Source of the DNA: Ceratothoa steindachneri | Taxonomy: Eukaryota > Arthropoda > Malacostraca > Isopoda > Cymothoidae | Assembly (NCBI GenBank): GCA_963969495.1 | Contig: OZ018317.1 | Location: forward strand, 219,547,691-219,611,690 | Length of the DNA stretch: 64,000 nucleotides | Direction: 5' to 3' | In this document: piece after piece, positions 33,397 to 45,100 of the stretch | Layout of the letters: each line of letters starts with the position of its first letter | Position numbering within the stretch: position 1 is the first letter of the stretch | Position numbers and translations under genes: made by a program | Notes under the pieces: model-generated | What the model was told of the DNA's origin: nothing | Seen by the model: the letters and a program-made list of their open reading frames with translations, nothing else | Databases searched by the model: none

Positions 33397-34735
33397 TTTA
33401 GTATATCTCACAGCATCCGCAGCTGATTTCGACGGTGCCTATGCCACCGAGAGACGCCAGTCATAGCCTAAGCCCTTTGGGTTTAGGGCCAGGAAACTCT
33501 TTCGAGCGCTAGGTATAACTATCGGGCCGGTGGCGCCCTGGTTCTGCCCAGGACGCCACACTGGAGAGTCCCACATTTGGCTTTTTGTCTCCACGCCTCT
33601 GCTCATAAAGCTTCTACATTGCCGGGAGTATTACGTTCGACCTTTTTGGAGCGCATCTCGTGTCACGCTGGAACCGTGCCAGTGTATACGGATAGCTTCA
33701 AGGTTCAAGAGGGAAACGGCTTCCACGCCGTATCCCCTCTGTTTGAAGTCAGCGAGGCTCTACCAGGCGCTGCGTCTGTCTCCACGGCCGATCTGGTGGT
33801 AATACATCACTCGGTACGGGAGATTTCGCGACGTGCCCAATTCGGAGACCGGATTGTGATCTATAGCGACTTACAAAGCGCCCTGAGTGCTCTCGGGCAT
33901 TGGAATCTCCGTATCCCCTGGTTCGCGATATCCATTTCGCTACGGTTTTTGCAAGCCGGGTGGATGTCAAGATTATATTTTGCTGGGGTCCTGGACATGC
34001 TGGAATTGCAGGGAATGAGCGCGCCGATAAGGGCCCCAAAGAGTCTGCGAGGACTCTGCAACCGGACCAGCGTTTCGCTCTTCTTCACACCGACTGCATG
34101 GCAGAAATACAGGAAGCTCTTCGGTCTGCTTGGCAAAGAAGATGGGCGACGTTCGAAGGGAACTTAAAGTTGCGTGCCATTGCACCGCGACTGTTCCCAT
34201 GGACCTACCCTCCAATGCCGCGAAGGCTTCAGGTTGCTTTCTGTCGTCTCCGAATTCGGCACACTTGCGGGACGCACCGCCATTTGATGGAGCGCTCGCC
34301 ATCGCCGTACTGTGATGACTGCGTTATCCCCAGGACTGTTCGGCACATTGTTGTTGAATGTCCCAGTCTGGGTGATCTCCGTGCACGTTACCTGTCCTGG
34401 TACCGGGATGGGCACGGTCGCTACCGCATGTCCCTTTTACTCGGGACGAGTTCGTGCACATTGACTGGTTGACTTATAGACTTTTGGAGGGAAGCCGGCC
34501 TTCTTCCCTTTATTTAAATAGGTTTCGTTTTTTTGTTATTGTTGTTTTCTTTGTAGGTCGCACGTTCCTGCACCGGGGAGAGGGAGACCTTCCCTCGACG
34601 CCGGAGCTTGCTTCCTAATTACTGCTATTTTAACTTTTTATTGTTGTTGTGTTTTTATATTCTTATTTTAAAGTAGCCTAGTGCTAGGCTGTCGTGATTG
34701 CGGCAACCTATGCCCAAGCCGGGCATCTTGCCTCG
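33394..34735 (+). mobile_element. I-like non-LTR retrotransposon, 3' part with RNase H
   Basis: 5'-truncated element holding the RNase H domain, a C-terminal CCHC-like domain and a 3' UTR. A second copy lies inverted at 56930-58033; both share ACGCCACACTGGAG at their 5' limit and a (GA)GGGAAGCCGGCCTTCTTCC-like 3' UTR string. RNase H after the RT is typical of the I, R1, LOA and related clades. Confidence 0.78.
33577..34472 (+). pseudogene. RNase H and C-terminal domain of I-like element
   Basis: First frame: VPVYTDSFKVQEGNGFHAVS (RNase H 'vYTDGSk' with the G lost), STADLVVIHHSVREISRRAQ (second acidic residue, Asp for the usual Glu), RIVIYSDLQSALSALGHWNL (third, Asp). A frameshift between about 33900 and 33960 moves to VKIIFCWGPGHAGIAGNERA with DK ('WVPGH.gi.GNe.AD', His and Asp kept). 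Then PMPRRLQVAFCRLRIRHTCG and SPYCDDCVIPRTVRHIVVEC, the 'RlRtGHt.lTH' and C-x2-C..H..C tail of I-like elements. It ends at a stop at 34470. Confidence 0.82.
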
Positions 34736-36079
34736 CCAGAGAAGGTGTTTTCAAAGAAGGCCACGGGACTTCGGAGGTCGCCTCACTACCAACTCAAGAG
34801 AAGCTTGAGAGAATGGTGGGGTTACAAGGCTCGCTCGAAGCCACCAAAATAGGGGGATGGGAGTATAGCAGTAGGCGAATCATTAGAGAAAATATCGAGA
34901 AAGCTCGATGACCGTGCGGCGCAGAAGAACTACCCGGAACAAGCGTTAAGGGCGAATAAACAAAACGTAGGGTTAGTAGGGGCCGGAATAGGCTAAATGT
35001 GGAAGATTGGTAGAAGGGTGTTGCGGGGTTTCAGAACTTATATGTGATAAAAAGAACCTTGCAAGTGATTCTGGATCAAATGTACATCCAGTACATATCC
35101 CGGAACGGTTGAGTCGCGCTTGATGAACGCCCCCGGGGGGCGGGAAAGCACGTGAGCTGCAAAGTTTTGAATAAGATGTAAGGGTCGAAAAGTGGAAGTG
35201 CTTGATAGAACCATGATTGATTTGAGTTAATCACTCCGGGAGTTGAAGAAATCGCAGATGACACTCTCGAAAGTATTGCGGTGAATTTATGTGCTGATGC
35301 AGTTAATATTACGGAGAAAGCAGTGAGGGGATTTGCACATCTTAACCATATGGCCCTTGGGAGATAATGAATCATCAAAGGTGTCTGCCAGATTATTTAG
35401 AGTATTGGAAAATGGAACTGAAGAGCTACTAAAGGATGAAAAAAGAGTAATCGTTTGCAGCGGGCCACATAGAAGTGGAACTACAGACCAAGAACCAATT
35501 ACTGCGGAACACCATGACACATCTCTGCCGGTAGAAATATATCGCCGCAGATGTGAAGAGTTGAGGAAAGGATAAATACGAGTGGAACTAGGTTAAGGCG
35601 GTTCCAGGGATACTCAAAGATTCATGAAGGCGATGAAGAATAACAGCTTGAGTGACAGGTTCAAATAATGCGTGAAATTGCTAAGTACTAGATTAAAAAG
35701 CTGAATATTATTAGACGCCCGACGAAGGCGGTCAGTTCCATGTAAAATCTGAGCAATTGTGGAGGAAGATGTGCGATTTAGACTTCAGTATGCACAAGCC
35801 CTTCAAGGACGTCATAAAGAAACGAGATTCTGTAGATTAATTTGTTTGTAGCTCAAGTTAGTTCTTTTAATAATCAGGGAAATATCAGCGGCGTGTTTCA
35901 GATCAAATGGTGCCACATCTGAAGAGAGGGAAGGGGCGTTAAATATACAAATCAGGTAACAGAGATGAACTGGGAGGAACTGAAAACCACCAAAATATTA
36001 TTTATATTTTTAATCATCCCCGCCCCCAGAAAATATAGCAAACTGTAGTAGCTTACGCTATTTTCCTTTTAAATTTCAG
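34736..36079. other. Unassigned region upstream of NRF-6-like exons
   Basis: Open frames at 34681-34911 and 35333-35575 (+) show no domain I know. Codon usage is not distinctive. Probably intron of the NRF-6-like gene carrying old repeats; the upstream exon ending in a partial Arg codon was not found here. Confidence 0.35.
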
Positions 36080-36164
36080 GGTTCTTTCCATGGTCTGGGT
36101 TATATATGGACATCAGTATATCATCACAATCACTGCACAGATGAACCTCTTCGATGTACCTAAG
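36080..36164 (+). CDS. NRF-6-like gene, exon with catalytic His motif
   Basis: Acceptor TTTTAAATTTCAG and donor GTAAGA. The first base completes an Arg/other codon, then VLSMVWVIYGHQYIITITAQ and MNLFDVPK. 'R-(F/V)LSM.WVV.GH' is the first transmembrane block of the family and GH holds the conserved His. Ends in phase 0. Confidence 0.88.
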
Positions 36165-39100
36165 GTAAGAGGCGGGATTTATAGCAGAATTAATATTCAC
36201 ACTTTATTCGGAGTTACAACTTGGCCGAAAGGATGCATCCTCTTTGCAATGGGTATGGTGGTTATTGATGGGATACCAACCAGATAAGCACTGACTTTGT
36301 GGTGGTAATTATTGTAGCTGTGGAATAATAAGGAGAGAAAAAAAGGAATTCGTTTTTTTTTTTCTCTTTCTGCCTTCTCCAATACCTCGGTTCTCCATCA
36401 TCTCCCCCTTCCCTGACTTCGCCAGTTCACCGTTGACCGTCTGCCCCAAGCAATTCAGCGAGGGCGAAACGCCATTGTCGCAAACTAATTTAGTCAGCCT
36501 CACGTCCCGTTCACAGCGCTGCATTTATCTGCCTTATATACTCCGAACATTAGAACAATCAAAAGACCATTAAGGGGATATCACGACTTCCCGCTATGGA
36601 CCCTTATCGCAACCCAAGGCAATTAAGAAAGTCTGTTGGCGATGAATCTCTCTGCCTGTCTAGATAATTTCGGAGTATATATTCGATACTTCGGAGTTCA
36701 CAGGCAGATTGTGTCTGAATCCGCCGTCCAGTACGTTAGCCGTTAACGTCTTTGGTAGTCGAGAAGGAATCGACTGCATTCTCGTCCAGAGAAGAATTGA
36801 GTGATTTTTGAAGAGCCAAGGAAGAGCCAGTCGTCACTCATTGTTGTTCGTGGAGATAGTTTTAGGTACGTTTCAACCCTTCTCACCACGTCTTCGGATT
36901 TCAAAGATCGGAAAAGCCATCCCCGAAGCATCCTCCGTTTGCCTCTTAAGGATAAGAGCCCCACCTTCAATTTCCTGAAGTTGGATTGAGCGTCTCGTAA
37001 GACGCCCGCAAGTTCAAGGTCGAACTTACCTCACTGGTCCTATTCGCCGCACATCAAGGTAAAAGGGATTTAATCCCCGCTTCGTCACGTTCTTTCCACA
37101 TTTACCGCGTCGAACTTCAAAAATCTCCTTTGCTCTAGAACTTGCATAATTGTAAGATCATTTCTTAAGTAATTATCCCTCGGTTAAAACCTAATTGATA
37201 GTGTCAATCATTTTAGCTGTGAACCGTCAATATTTAATTGAATTGCCATTTAACTTGCCTTATATGTGTATGTAATCTTTAGTCCTATTAAAGTATACTT
37301 TTTCATCTCTGTTTGAATATTACTTGGCTTAGCAACTGTGTATTTAAAGCACTCTTAGACCCATCCCCAGTTGAAGCCTTAATTTCTGTCGGCCAGTAGG
37401 CCAGTGTGCGTATAATAGCGTACACCTGGTCATACCACGACAGTAGCGAACTGTGGTTTATAACCTATGTTAGACAGTAGGTCTCCTGTATGACCCTGGT
37501 GATTGAGATGCATCAAACATCGCCTTTGAGCGTTGTCTCTTTGCTTTCTCCCTTGGCAATAGTGATTAAGTAGTTAGCTGTCCGTCGATTTCGGCGATGA
37601 TGTCACTTCATGCCCTTAATAAGAATAAGTTGGTCATAGCGAGAAACTTGAAAAAAATATGCTTGATTGTTAAAGGTGTATGCATTCCTCAACCCACTAT
37701 CGTGGCACTCAATACATAGTTGTGCTGGTGGCAAGACGGTCCAAGACGACTAGCCATTCTGGACTGTTGCAGGAGCCTGCCGAGTCGTCGCTCGACTAGT
37801 GCGGGTCGCCACAGCAGATTTTGCATTAAGGGTTGATTCCCGTAGTCTTTGTCCAGTCAAGGACATCCACAAGACAATGAGTCAGGAGCTGGCGACGGGC
37901 CAGGGCGTGTCCACACGTTAGTTTTTGATAAATTATGGTATATATCGAGAAACTAGTCAAATAACAGACCCAACCAGCCTGTGCCATCTCAGGTCGATAG
38001 TTTAAATCAATATAAAACAATGAAATTTGGGCTGGTATCAAGATCAACCCACCTTCTGGAGGAAAATCGCTCCCACTGGGTGTTTGTGGAATTGGTGCCA
38101 AGATTGGGCAGTGATCCATTAGATTCTCGGAATTACCAGTGTGATTGTTGCACCTAGGGAAATATGCATTGTTGAATTCCTTTGTTATGTGTCAATGGTA
38201 CTGTAGGAATGGAAGGCGGACAGACCAGAGCCTCGTTGTGGTGTGTCTGGAAAGGTGATCTTCTTCTTTGGTAATTTCCGGCAGGGTTGTGCATGAATTA
38301 CTGTGTGGTTGTGTAGGTTGCAGAGGTGTCGTGTAACGATTTGAGTGTGTACGTTGTCTCTCTGTTGTTACATGGGGTTAGAGAGGTGGTAGTGGTTTTG
38401 TTCTCAGACTGCAGCATGTGTTGAAAGGATTAGCTTGTCTACTGTAGAATGGGCACCGAACATATTTTGGGGCCTGTCATTGGAGAGTATTTTTGTTTCT
38501 GCATGCAGGGGATATATTGTGAGTTAGAGTCTGCCTGCGATGGAGGGAGGGTATTTTTGTGTGAAACGGATGAATTGATTCTATAGCATGATGGGCGTTT
38601 CTTTCTGTTGTCCAAAGTTGGAGACAGTGATTGCACGCAGTGCATTGAGGTTTTTTATATCTCGTTGCAAGCTTCGGTGGCAAGTTGCCAAAAGGTCCTG
38701 TGTGTGTCGAGAAGAATGCCCGGAATTATTGATTTTGTTGAGTGGGATAATTATGTTGTTAAGTGTGTTGGTTGGTGGCCTTTGAGATGCGAACAGGATT
38801 TGTGAGGGGAGATTGTCATTTTGTTTTCGTCTAACCACTGCTTAAATCTGAGGAGGTATATATGCTGTCTTTGTGATGCTGTGTTGTGAGTTGTTGGTTA
38901 GGTTGTCTGTGTAGAAATTAATGGCAATGAAGGGGTCGTTGGGGAGGAGGGATGTCGTGCATGTAGATGGTAAATGGGAGAATTTCGCCTAGGGGACACC
39001 ATTGTTTTGATTTGAAGTGATTCTGGCTTGGCTGTCAGCGACGCAGTGAATGAGTCACTTTTTATCATTTTGTTCTGACTGTTGAGGACGTTCTGGGTAG

Positions 39101-42100
39101 GATATAACGTGGGACCAGGTCGAAAGCCTGGTTGTGTCTTTGGCAACTAGGATTGTTCTTTGGGGGGCGGGGCGGATTTTGTTTGAAACCATCTAAGATG
39201 TGTTGTATCAGATTTGTGAATTTGTGTTGGGTAAGGAGAAATAGGTGGGATCTGGAATGGAACCGCGCCTTCGGGGGCTCCGAGAGTAAGGGTTCGAGTG
39301 AATAGGAATCCCCTGTTCGCAATGTATCCTCACATGGGGCCTAGCTTCATTACGGGAGTTTGAGGTGGGGTAATAGTGATCAGGAGAGTCGCGAGTGGGG
39401 TTGGCCCCGGTCTTTCTATATCTTTTTTTTCATAGAAAACTCGCCCCTTCCTCTTTCAAATCATGGGCAATGCAACCTTCAGCGTGGACACATTTTTTTT
39501 TATAAGTGGCCTACTTGTGGCCTACATGGGATGCCGGGAAATGGAGAAGAACAGAGGAAGGCTGAATCTCATCTACTTCTATGTTCACAGATATATACGG
39601 TAAGCGTCCTCGTATGACCAGAAGATGGGTACAAGGCACTTAAATCCACACCGAGAGGGAGCTCATAAGGGTTATTGTTTACCACTAGTCACTAGATTCC
39701 GGGTTCGAGTCCCAGTGAGAGCGGACACAAATGGTTTTGGTGTTCGTAGGGAGATAGTCGCATATTGGCAGCGCGCCGATTCTGGTGCGTGGCCGCATGA
39801 AGCTACACCAACACTCACCACAATCAACACATCACTCTTTCACCACGCAACCTGCCGAAGTAATTTTCTTATCCACACTCCCTTGACACGGAAACACCAA
39901 ACCACGGTAGCTTTAGGGTTTGTATGCAAATGTCATTCTGATTATTATGTAAATGTCATTCTGATTATTATGTAAATTTCCTTATCCGGTCAGAGAACCT
40001 CTATCTACGACTGAAAAAGGGCGGGGGGAAGGGGTGGATTGCACTCCCTGTCTGGTGATATCACTTTTGAAGGGCTTACGTAGGCTGGGCATGGCACATT
40101 TGGTGAGAAAAACCTAGGGCACTGGTAATGTTGATTGATGGCAACCAAGAGACACTGACAATCATGGTATAATGCCAATTGGTGGTTGATGAAGGAATAC
40201 CTGTAATAAGTAGCGTCATCGTGGTTGATGACGGTATTTGGTAATGGAATTTTGGTTAATGATGGCTTTGTTTACATTCAACCTTGTTGGAGGATTGAAT
40301 TTCAATTATATCGAGAAAATAAAGGAAACTACTCTAACCAATGGGGGAACATTTCCAGTCATAAGAGAATGATGGAGGAAGACGGGAGAGAGAAGAGGTG
40401 CGAATGACAGAACAGTCGAAGGGCAGAGTTCAAGATTAAGAACTGAAGACCAACAGAGTAAGATTCGGTGTTAAGGACCGAAGAGCAATAGGACAGGTTT
40501 CTAGGTTAATGACGGAACAGCAAGGGGGCAGAGAACTTCTCTCAACTCGATTAAACTACTTTTAGAACCATTTATCGTTGCATTACTTCTTAAGATCACT
40601 CGACATCCAGAGTCCCCCCCCCTCCACACACACAGTTCCCATTTCCAGACCGTTGTTCCTTTGAAGGTTTGGGCTTGCGCGCGTGCAGCTACAGGTGTAC
40701 TTTACGGCTTCGTTAATTGCCGTTAGTTTCCTCTCCTTTAATAACTCCCCTTCCCATATCCTGGGGCGATTACTGCTTGGTTTACTGCGACGGTCTCCCG
40801 TTATTTGGTTTACCCCTTCTATTTTTCAGGAAATTAAAAATTTTTAATTTGTTGTCATAAAAGGATCCACTTCCTATTTGTCCTTGTCACTGAATATCAG
40901 CCTCGACGTTTCGCCTAACTTCCCTTCTTCTCGCAGACTGACTCCGGCCATTGGGATTACTGCTTGGTTCACAGCGACCGTCTCCCGGTATTTGGTCCAT
41001 GGCCCCTACACCAAGTTCTACACCCCTATAGTCGAGGCGTGTCAGGATTCTTGGTGGGCCTCTGTGTTGTACGTCAATAACTACGCTGTCGATTCCCCGG
41101 TGAGAATTGGCTTTTCCTGCACCCACTCAGACGACTCTCGTTCTCCAAAAGAGGCTTACAGCCTCCGCGATGTTAAATATGTTTATGGAATTAATGTCTT
41201 TGTCTGCTCTGAAACACAATTATTTAATATCATTTCATCTCTTATAAGAATAGGACTAACTCGACAACAACAAAATAACTTTAAAAAAAGAGGTTGATGA
41301 TGAAGTTAGATATACATGAGAATATAGCTCGAGTACCAAAAAGCTACATTGCCTAGTGGGGAACGGTAAGGTGCACCCAACTCTCTCTAAACTGCCCCCA
41401 TACCACAAGGGGAAGGATACCTCCGCGAGTGCTAATGTTCAAAGTTAAATTAGTAATGTCTAGTGCCATTCATGATTGGTACGAGAACCAATCGTAGCTT
41501 AGGTAATTTGCAAGATTGGATTATGAAAAAACAATGTCAAGTAGTATTTCCAACCCCAAATGAAACATTCCTACATATAGCATCTAACAGTGCTGGTGGC
41601 GCAAAACCACTACAACATGGAGAAGATTTACGAGGAGTGGTATATTTGTTTTCTGCATTATATAACAGGGTGGCTGGTTAAATGACACCGGGGAAGTGGC
41701 AAAGCAGGCTAAGCTCGGAGTGAGAGGGGTTTCTAATAGGCCTTTCGATGGAGATGCCAACGAATTGACCCTTGAGCCAGGGTATGGAAGGAATGAATGT
41801 GTCGCTGACATCAGGCGACGGCGTTTTCTCTTGAATGCATGGCCTTTGCACGAGAGGCTGGGTGGCTGGATCGCTCTATTTCTTTTGTTTGTAGGGTCAA
41901 TGGTAATCTTGAACGTTTCTGCATGCGATTACAAAAATAATTTTAAGAATTATTTAGGACCTGGTCATACTAACTACTGTGAGTTCACTTAGTGCTTAAA
42001 TTTCAAGTTAATTTCGCTATATTACCTAATTACAAATTATGTATTCATCATTTTCATCCGAAATTTTATTCACTACTGAACTAAGGATTAAGACTCTTGA

Positions 42101-45100
42101 CAGATCGATGGATTAGATGGTTGTAGAAAAACATTTGGTTATCCAATCACCTCTATCGAAAATTAATTATCTAAATATTTATCGGAATATCCAGTGAAGA
42201 TAGTCAAAACTACTATTTAAGTATAACAAAAATCACGATCACTATACTTTTACATAAAAACACACGGTTACCTAATTTTATCTAAAAATCCCATAAAGAA
42301 TTCTATTTTAACTTGACTACCACTATGGTTAATATTTTTAAAACCAAATATGGTTATCGATTAAAAAAAACAAACAACTGGAAACTGACTGAACTAGAAA
42401 GAGCATTTTAACCACTGGATAGTGAGGACAAAGAGAGACAGATGGAAAAAAATAAGCTTACAAATAGAAAAGACGAATATGAAAATGTTAAGGATGATAT
42501 AGATTGCAATAGCGAACCCTGTTTACTTAACAGCCGAAACGTTGTATTATGTATAAATTCCAGGAACAAGTTCGTACAAATGAAAAAATCGTTTCAAAAT
42601 ACGAACTCGCATCCCTTCGCCAGATTAAAGCACAGATCCATAAATGTGACAATAATGAATGAGCGCAAAATTGCCGCGCGTCCCTCTGCCTTCCTTAATT
42701 ACTGCGCGTCCTCTGCCCTCCTAAATTGCCACGCGTTCTCTATCCTCAATAATTGCCGCACTTCGCTCTGCCCTCCTTAATTGCCGCGCCCCTCTGCCCT
42801 CAAATATTGCCGCGCCTTCCTCTGCCCTCCTAAATTGCCGTTAGTCATCGGCCCTCTTTAATCGCTGAAAGACTAACCTCGCCTTTTCTTTTCAGTGTAT
42901 TCCTCAAACATGGTACACGGCGACGGATACCCAGATCTACATATTCATGCCTCTTGTCCTATTACCTCTCTATCACTGGCGGGAATGGGGTAAGTGGTAG
43001 TCGAGCATGGATGTCGAGCGTTTAGTGGTAGTGAAACAATGAGGAGTCTTTAAGTTCGGTGGAGTGGCTTAAGTGCCTCGTCCGTCTGTGCTCAGCAATG
43101 TGCGAGGTTGCATTTTCACATTGTGTTATCTATTTGTAGGGAAGGTATGGCTCGCCTTTTTAACCGCCTTAAGTTGCACGATCTGCGGGGTTATCTGCGC
43201 TTTCTTCGATGTGAATCGAATTTTTACCAGCAATAATACGTAAGTGACGTCTAAGAAAGCTACATTCCTCTATCATTGCCTAGGATTTTATTTCTTTTTT
43301 TCCCGACCTCTCTTTTCTACAGGATCTAAGCCGAAAGGGCATGAATCTACCTTAACACCATCAGCCCTACATAAATTATCACGTTGCATGCATATAGATA
43401 GTTTCTCATAGTGATAATGGATTCAAAAAATTAATTTATTTATCAAATTAAAATAAAATCAGTCATGCAGTAATTCACTAATAACTCTCTAACAAATGAA
43501 ATAATAATTGTCTTAATTTATTATTATTGTTACTTCCAAAAATAGATTAGTTTTATCATTAAAATGAGAAAGTCTTCTTAGAAATACACTACGTTGTATT
43601 ATTATATTGCCGTTTATTTAAAACTTTCATAATACAAAGGTGCCTTGAATATGGTTTTCTTTTTATTGGTCATATTCATAGGGCCAGAAATGGATTTAGA
43701 CATATTTAAGCTTTTTAATAACAATAAATTAAATGCAAAACGTCCCACCCCTAATTTAGGCAAGCTCAGAAGGATATTTATTGGCTATATGTGTACCAGG
43801 CTCCATTCAGTCGAGCCGGACCATACCTTGTTGGCATTGCGGTCGGATACTTCTTGCACAAACAAAAGCAAAAACGGATACATCTTTATGAAGTAAGTGA
43901 AAGGTTAAAAGAGTATTAAACCTATATAACTATTTGTTTAGATGTTTTTCTTGTGTCTTTGGCGCTCCCTTTCTTTTTAATTAGTTTTGCTAGATATTAA
44001 TTTCGATTGGAAAAAGTATAATATTTAAAGTTTCCCAGTTGCTAATAAATATTTACAGGTAGCTAGTTTTCTGTGTTAAATTTTAAACCTACGCATGTTG
44101 CTTAGAATTTGACTAAATAATATGTTGTTTGGCACAATCACGAAGTTTCGGACCCCTCAAAAATGAGAGTAAAAGAAGAAACGTTCATTGACTTTCATCG
44201 CAGTAATGGAATCTCTAAAGGTCTTGGAAAGGTAAAAAAGAAACCACCATAAGATGCGAGCTCATTGAAAAATATGGTTGAGATAAACTTAGCACAACAC
44301 CGGTTGCTTGCAAAAACCACGTCGACAGCCAACTAAATGCAAATTAAAAAAATACAAACTTTGAGAAGTCGGTTTGCAGAAACAACAAAAATGAGCTCAA
44401 TGAAACCTGTTCTACGCTGTTTCTATCGAATCAAGATAAAGAATTCGCCGCTTGGACAGCAGATAGACCGCTCTCATTAAGCTTGGTAAAGCAGACTCAC
44501 AGCAAACATTCAACGCTTTTCAGATAAAAAATCTTAAGGATTACTCTCAGAAGGAATCAACGCGAGTATATTTACTCGTATACGAGAACCAGAAGAAAGC
44601 TGCAGCTCACCTCATTTTCAACTTCATTTTCATTTTCATCTATCGTCTCGTTCATCTTTTCCTTCCCCACACCCAAAGATCCTCCCATACAAGGAGGTAC
44701 TAAAAAGAAACACAAATACATTTTAAGGCCCGTCATACATTTCACCATGACTGCCTAATTCCCCCACCCCCCACCCCGAAACTGGGTCCAATGCCTTGAC
44801 TAGTGGACGCTGTCATTTCAACCTCGCTCAACTATGCAGTGCAGTTGCAACTGCATAATTGTAGGTACGGGGGGAGCAAGGTTTGAGGATTAGCCCACTG
44901 CCAGATACCCGTATTAGAGGGTCCCCCGGACAATGGGCCGGGTTGCAACCTTTGCAAGGAAGTCTAACCACTCCACCTGTGGGGGACCCCCAGGACCACT
45001 GAGGGACACACAACCGTCTTAGTGTATGATAGCAAGCAACCGCGGTTTTTAGTTCCCTCGAGGAGGCGGCACCTCCGGTTATCGTTCGTTGATTTTGCGC

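Noticed and set aside
33749..34302. Antisense open frames over the I-like RNase H region
   Set aside because: Shadows of the GC-rich coding strand, which carries the RNase H and CCHC motifs.
34681..35575. Upstream exons of the NRF-6-like gene in open frames at 34681 and 35333
   Set aside because: No NRF-domain pattern and no splice sites of the right phase for the exon at 36080.
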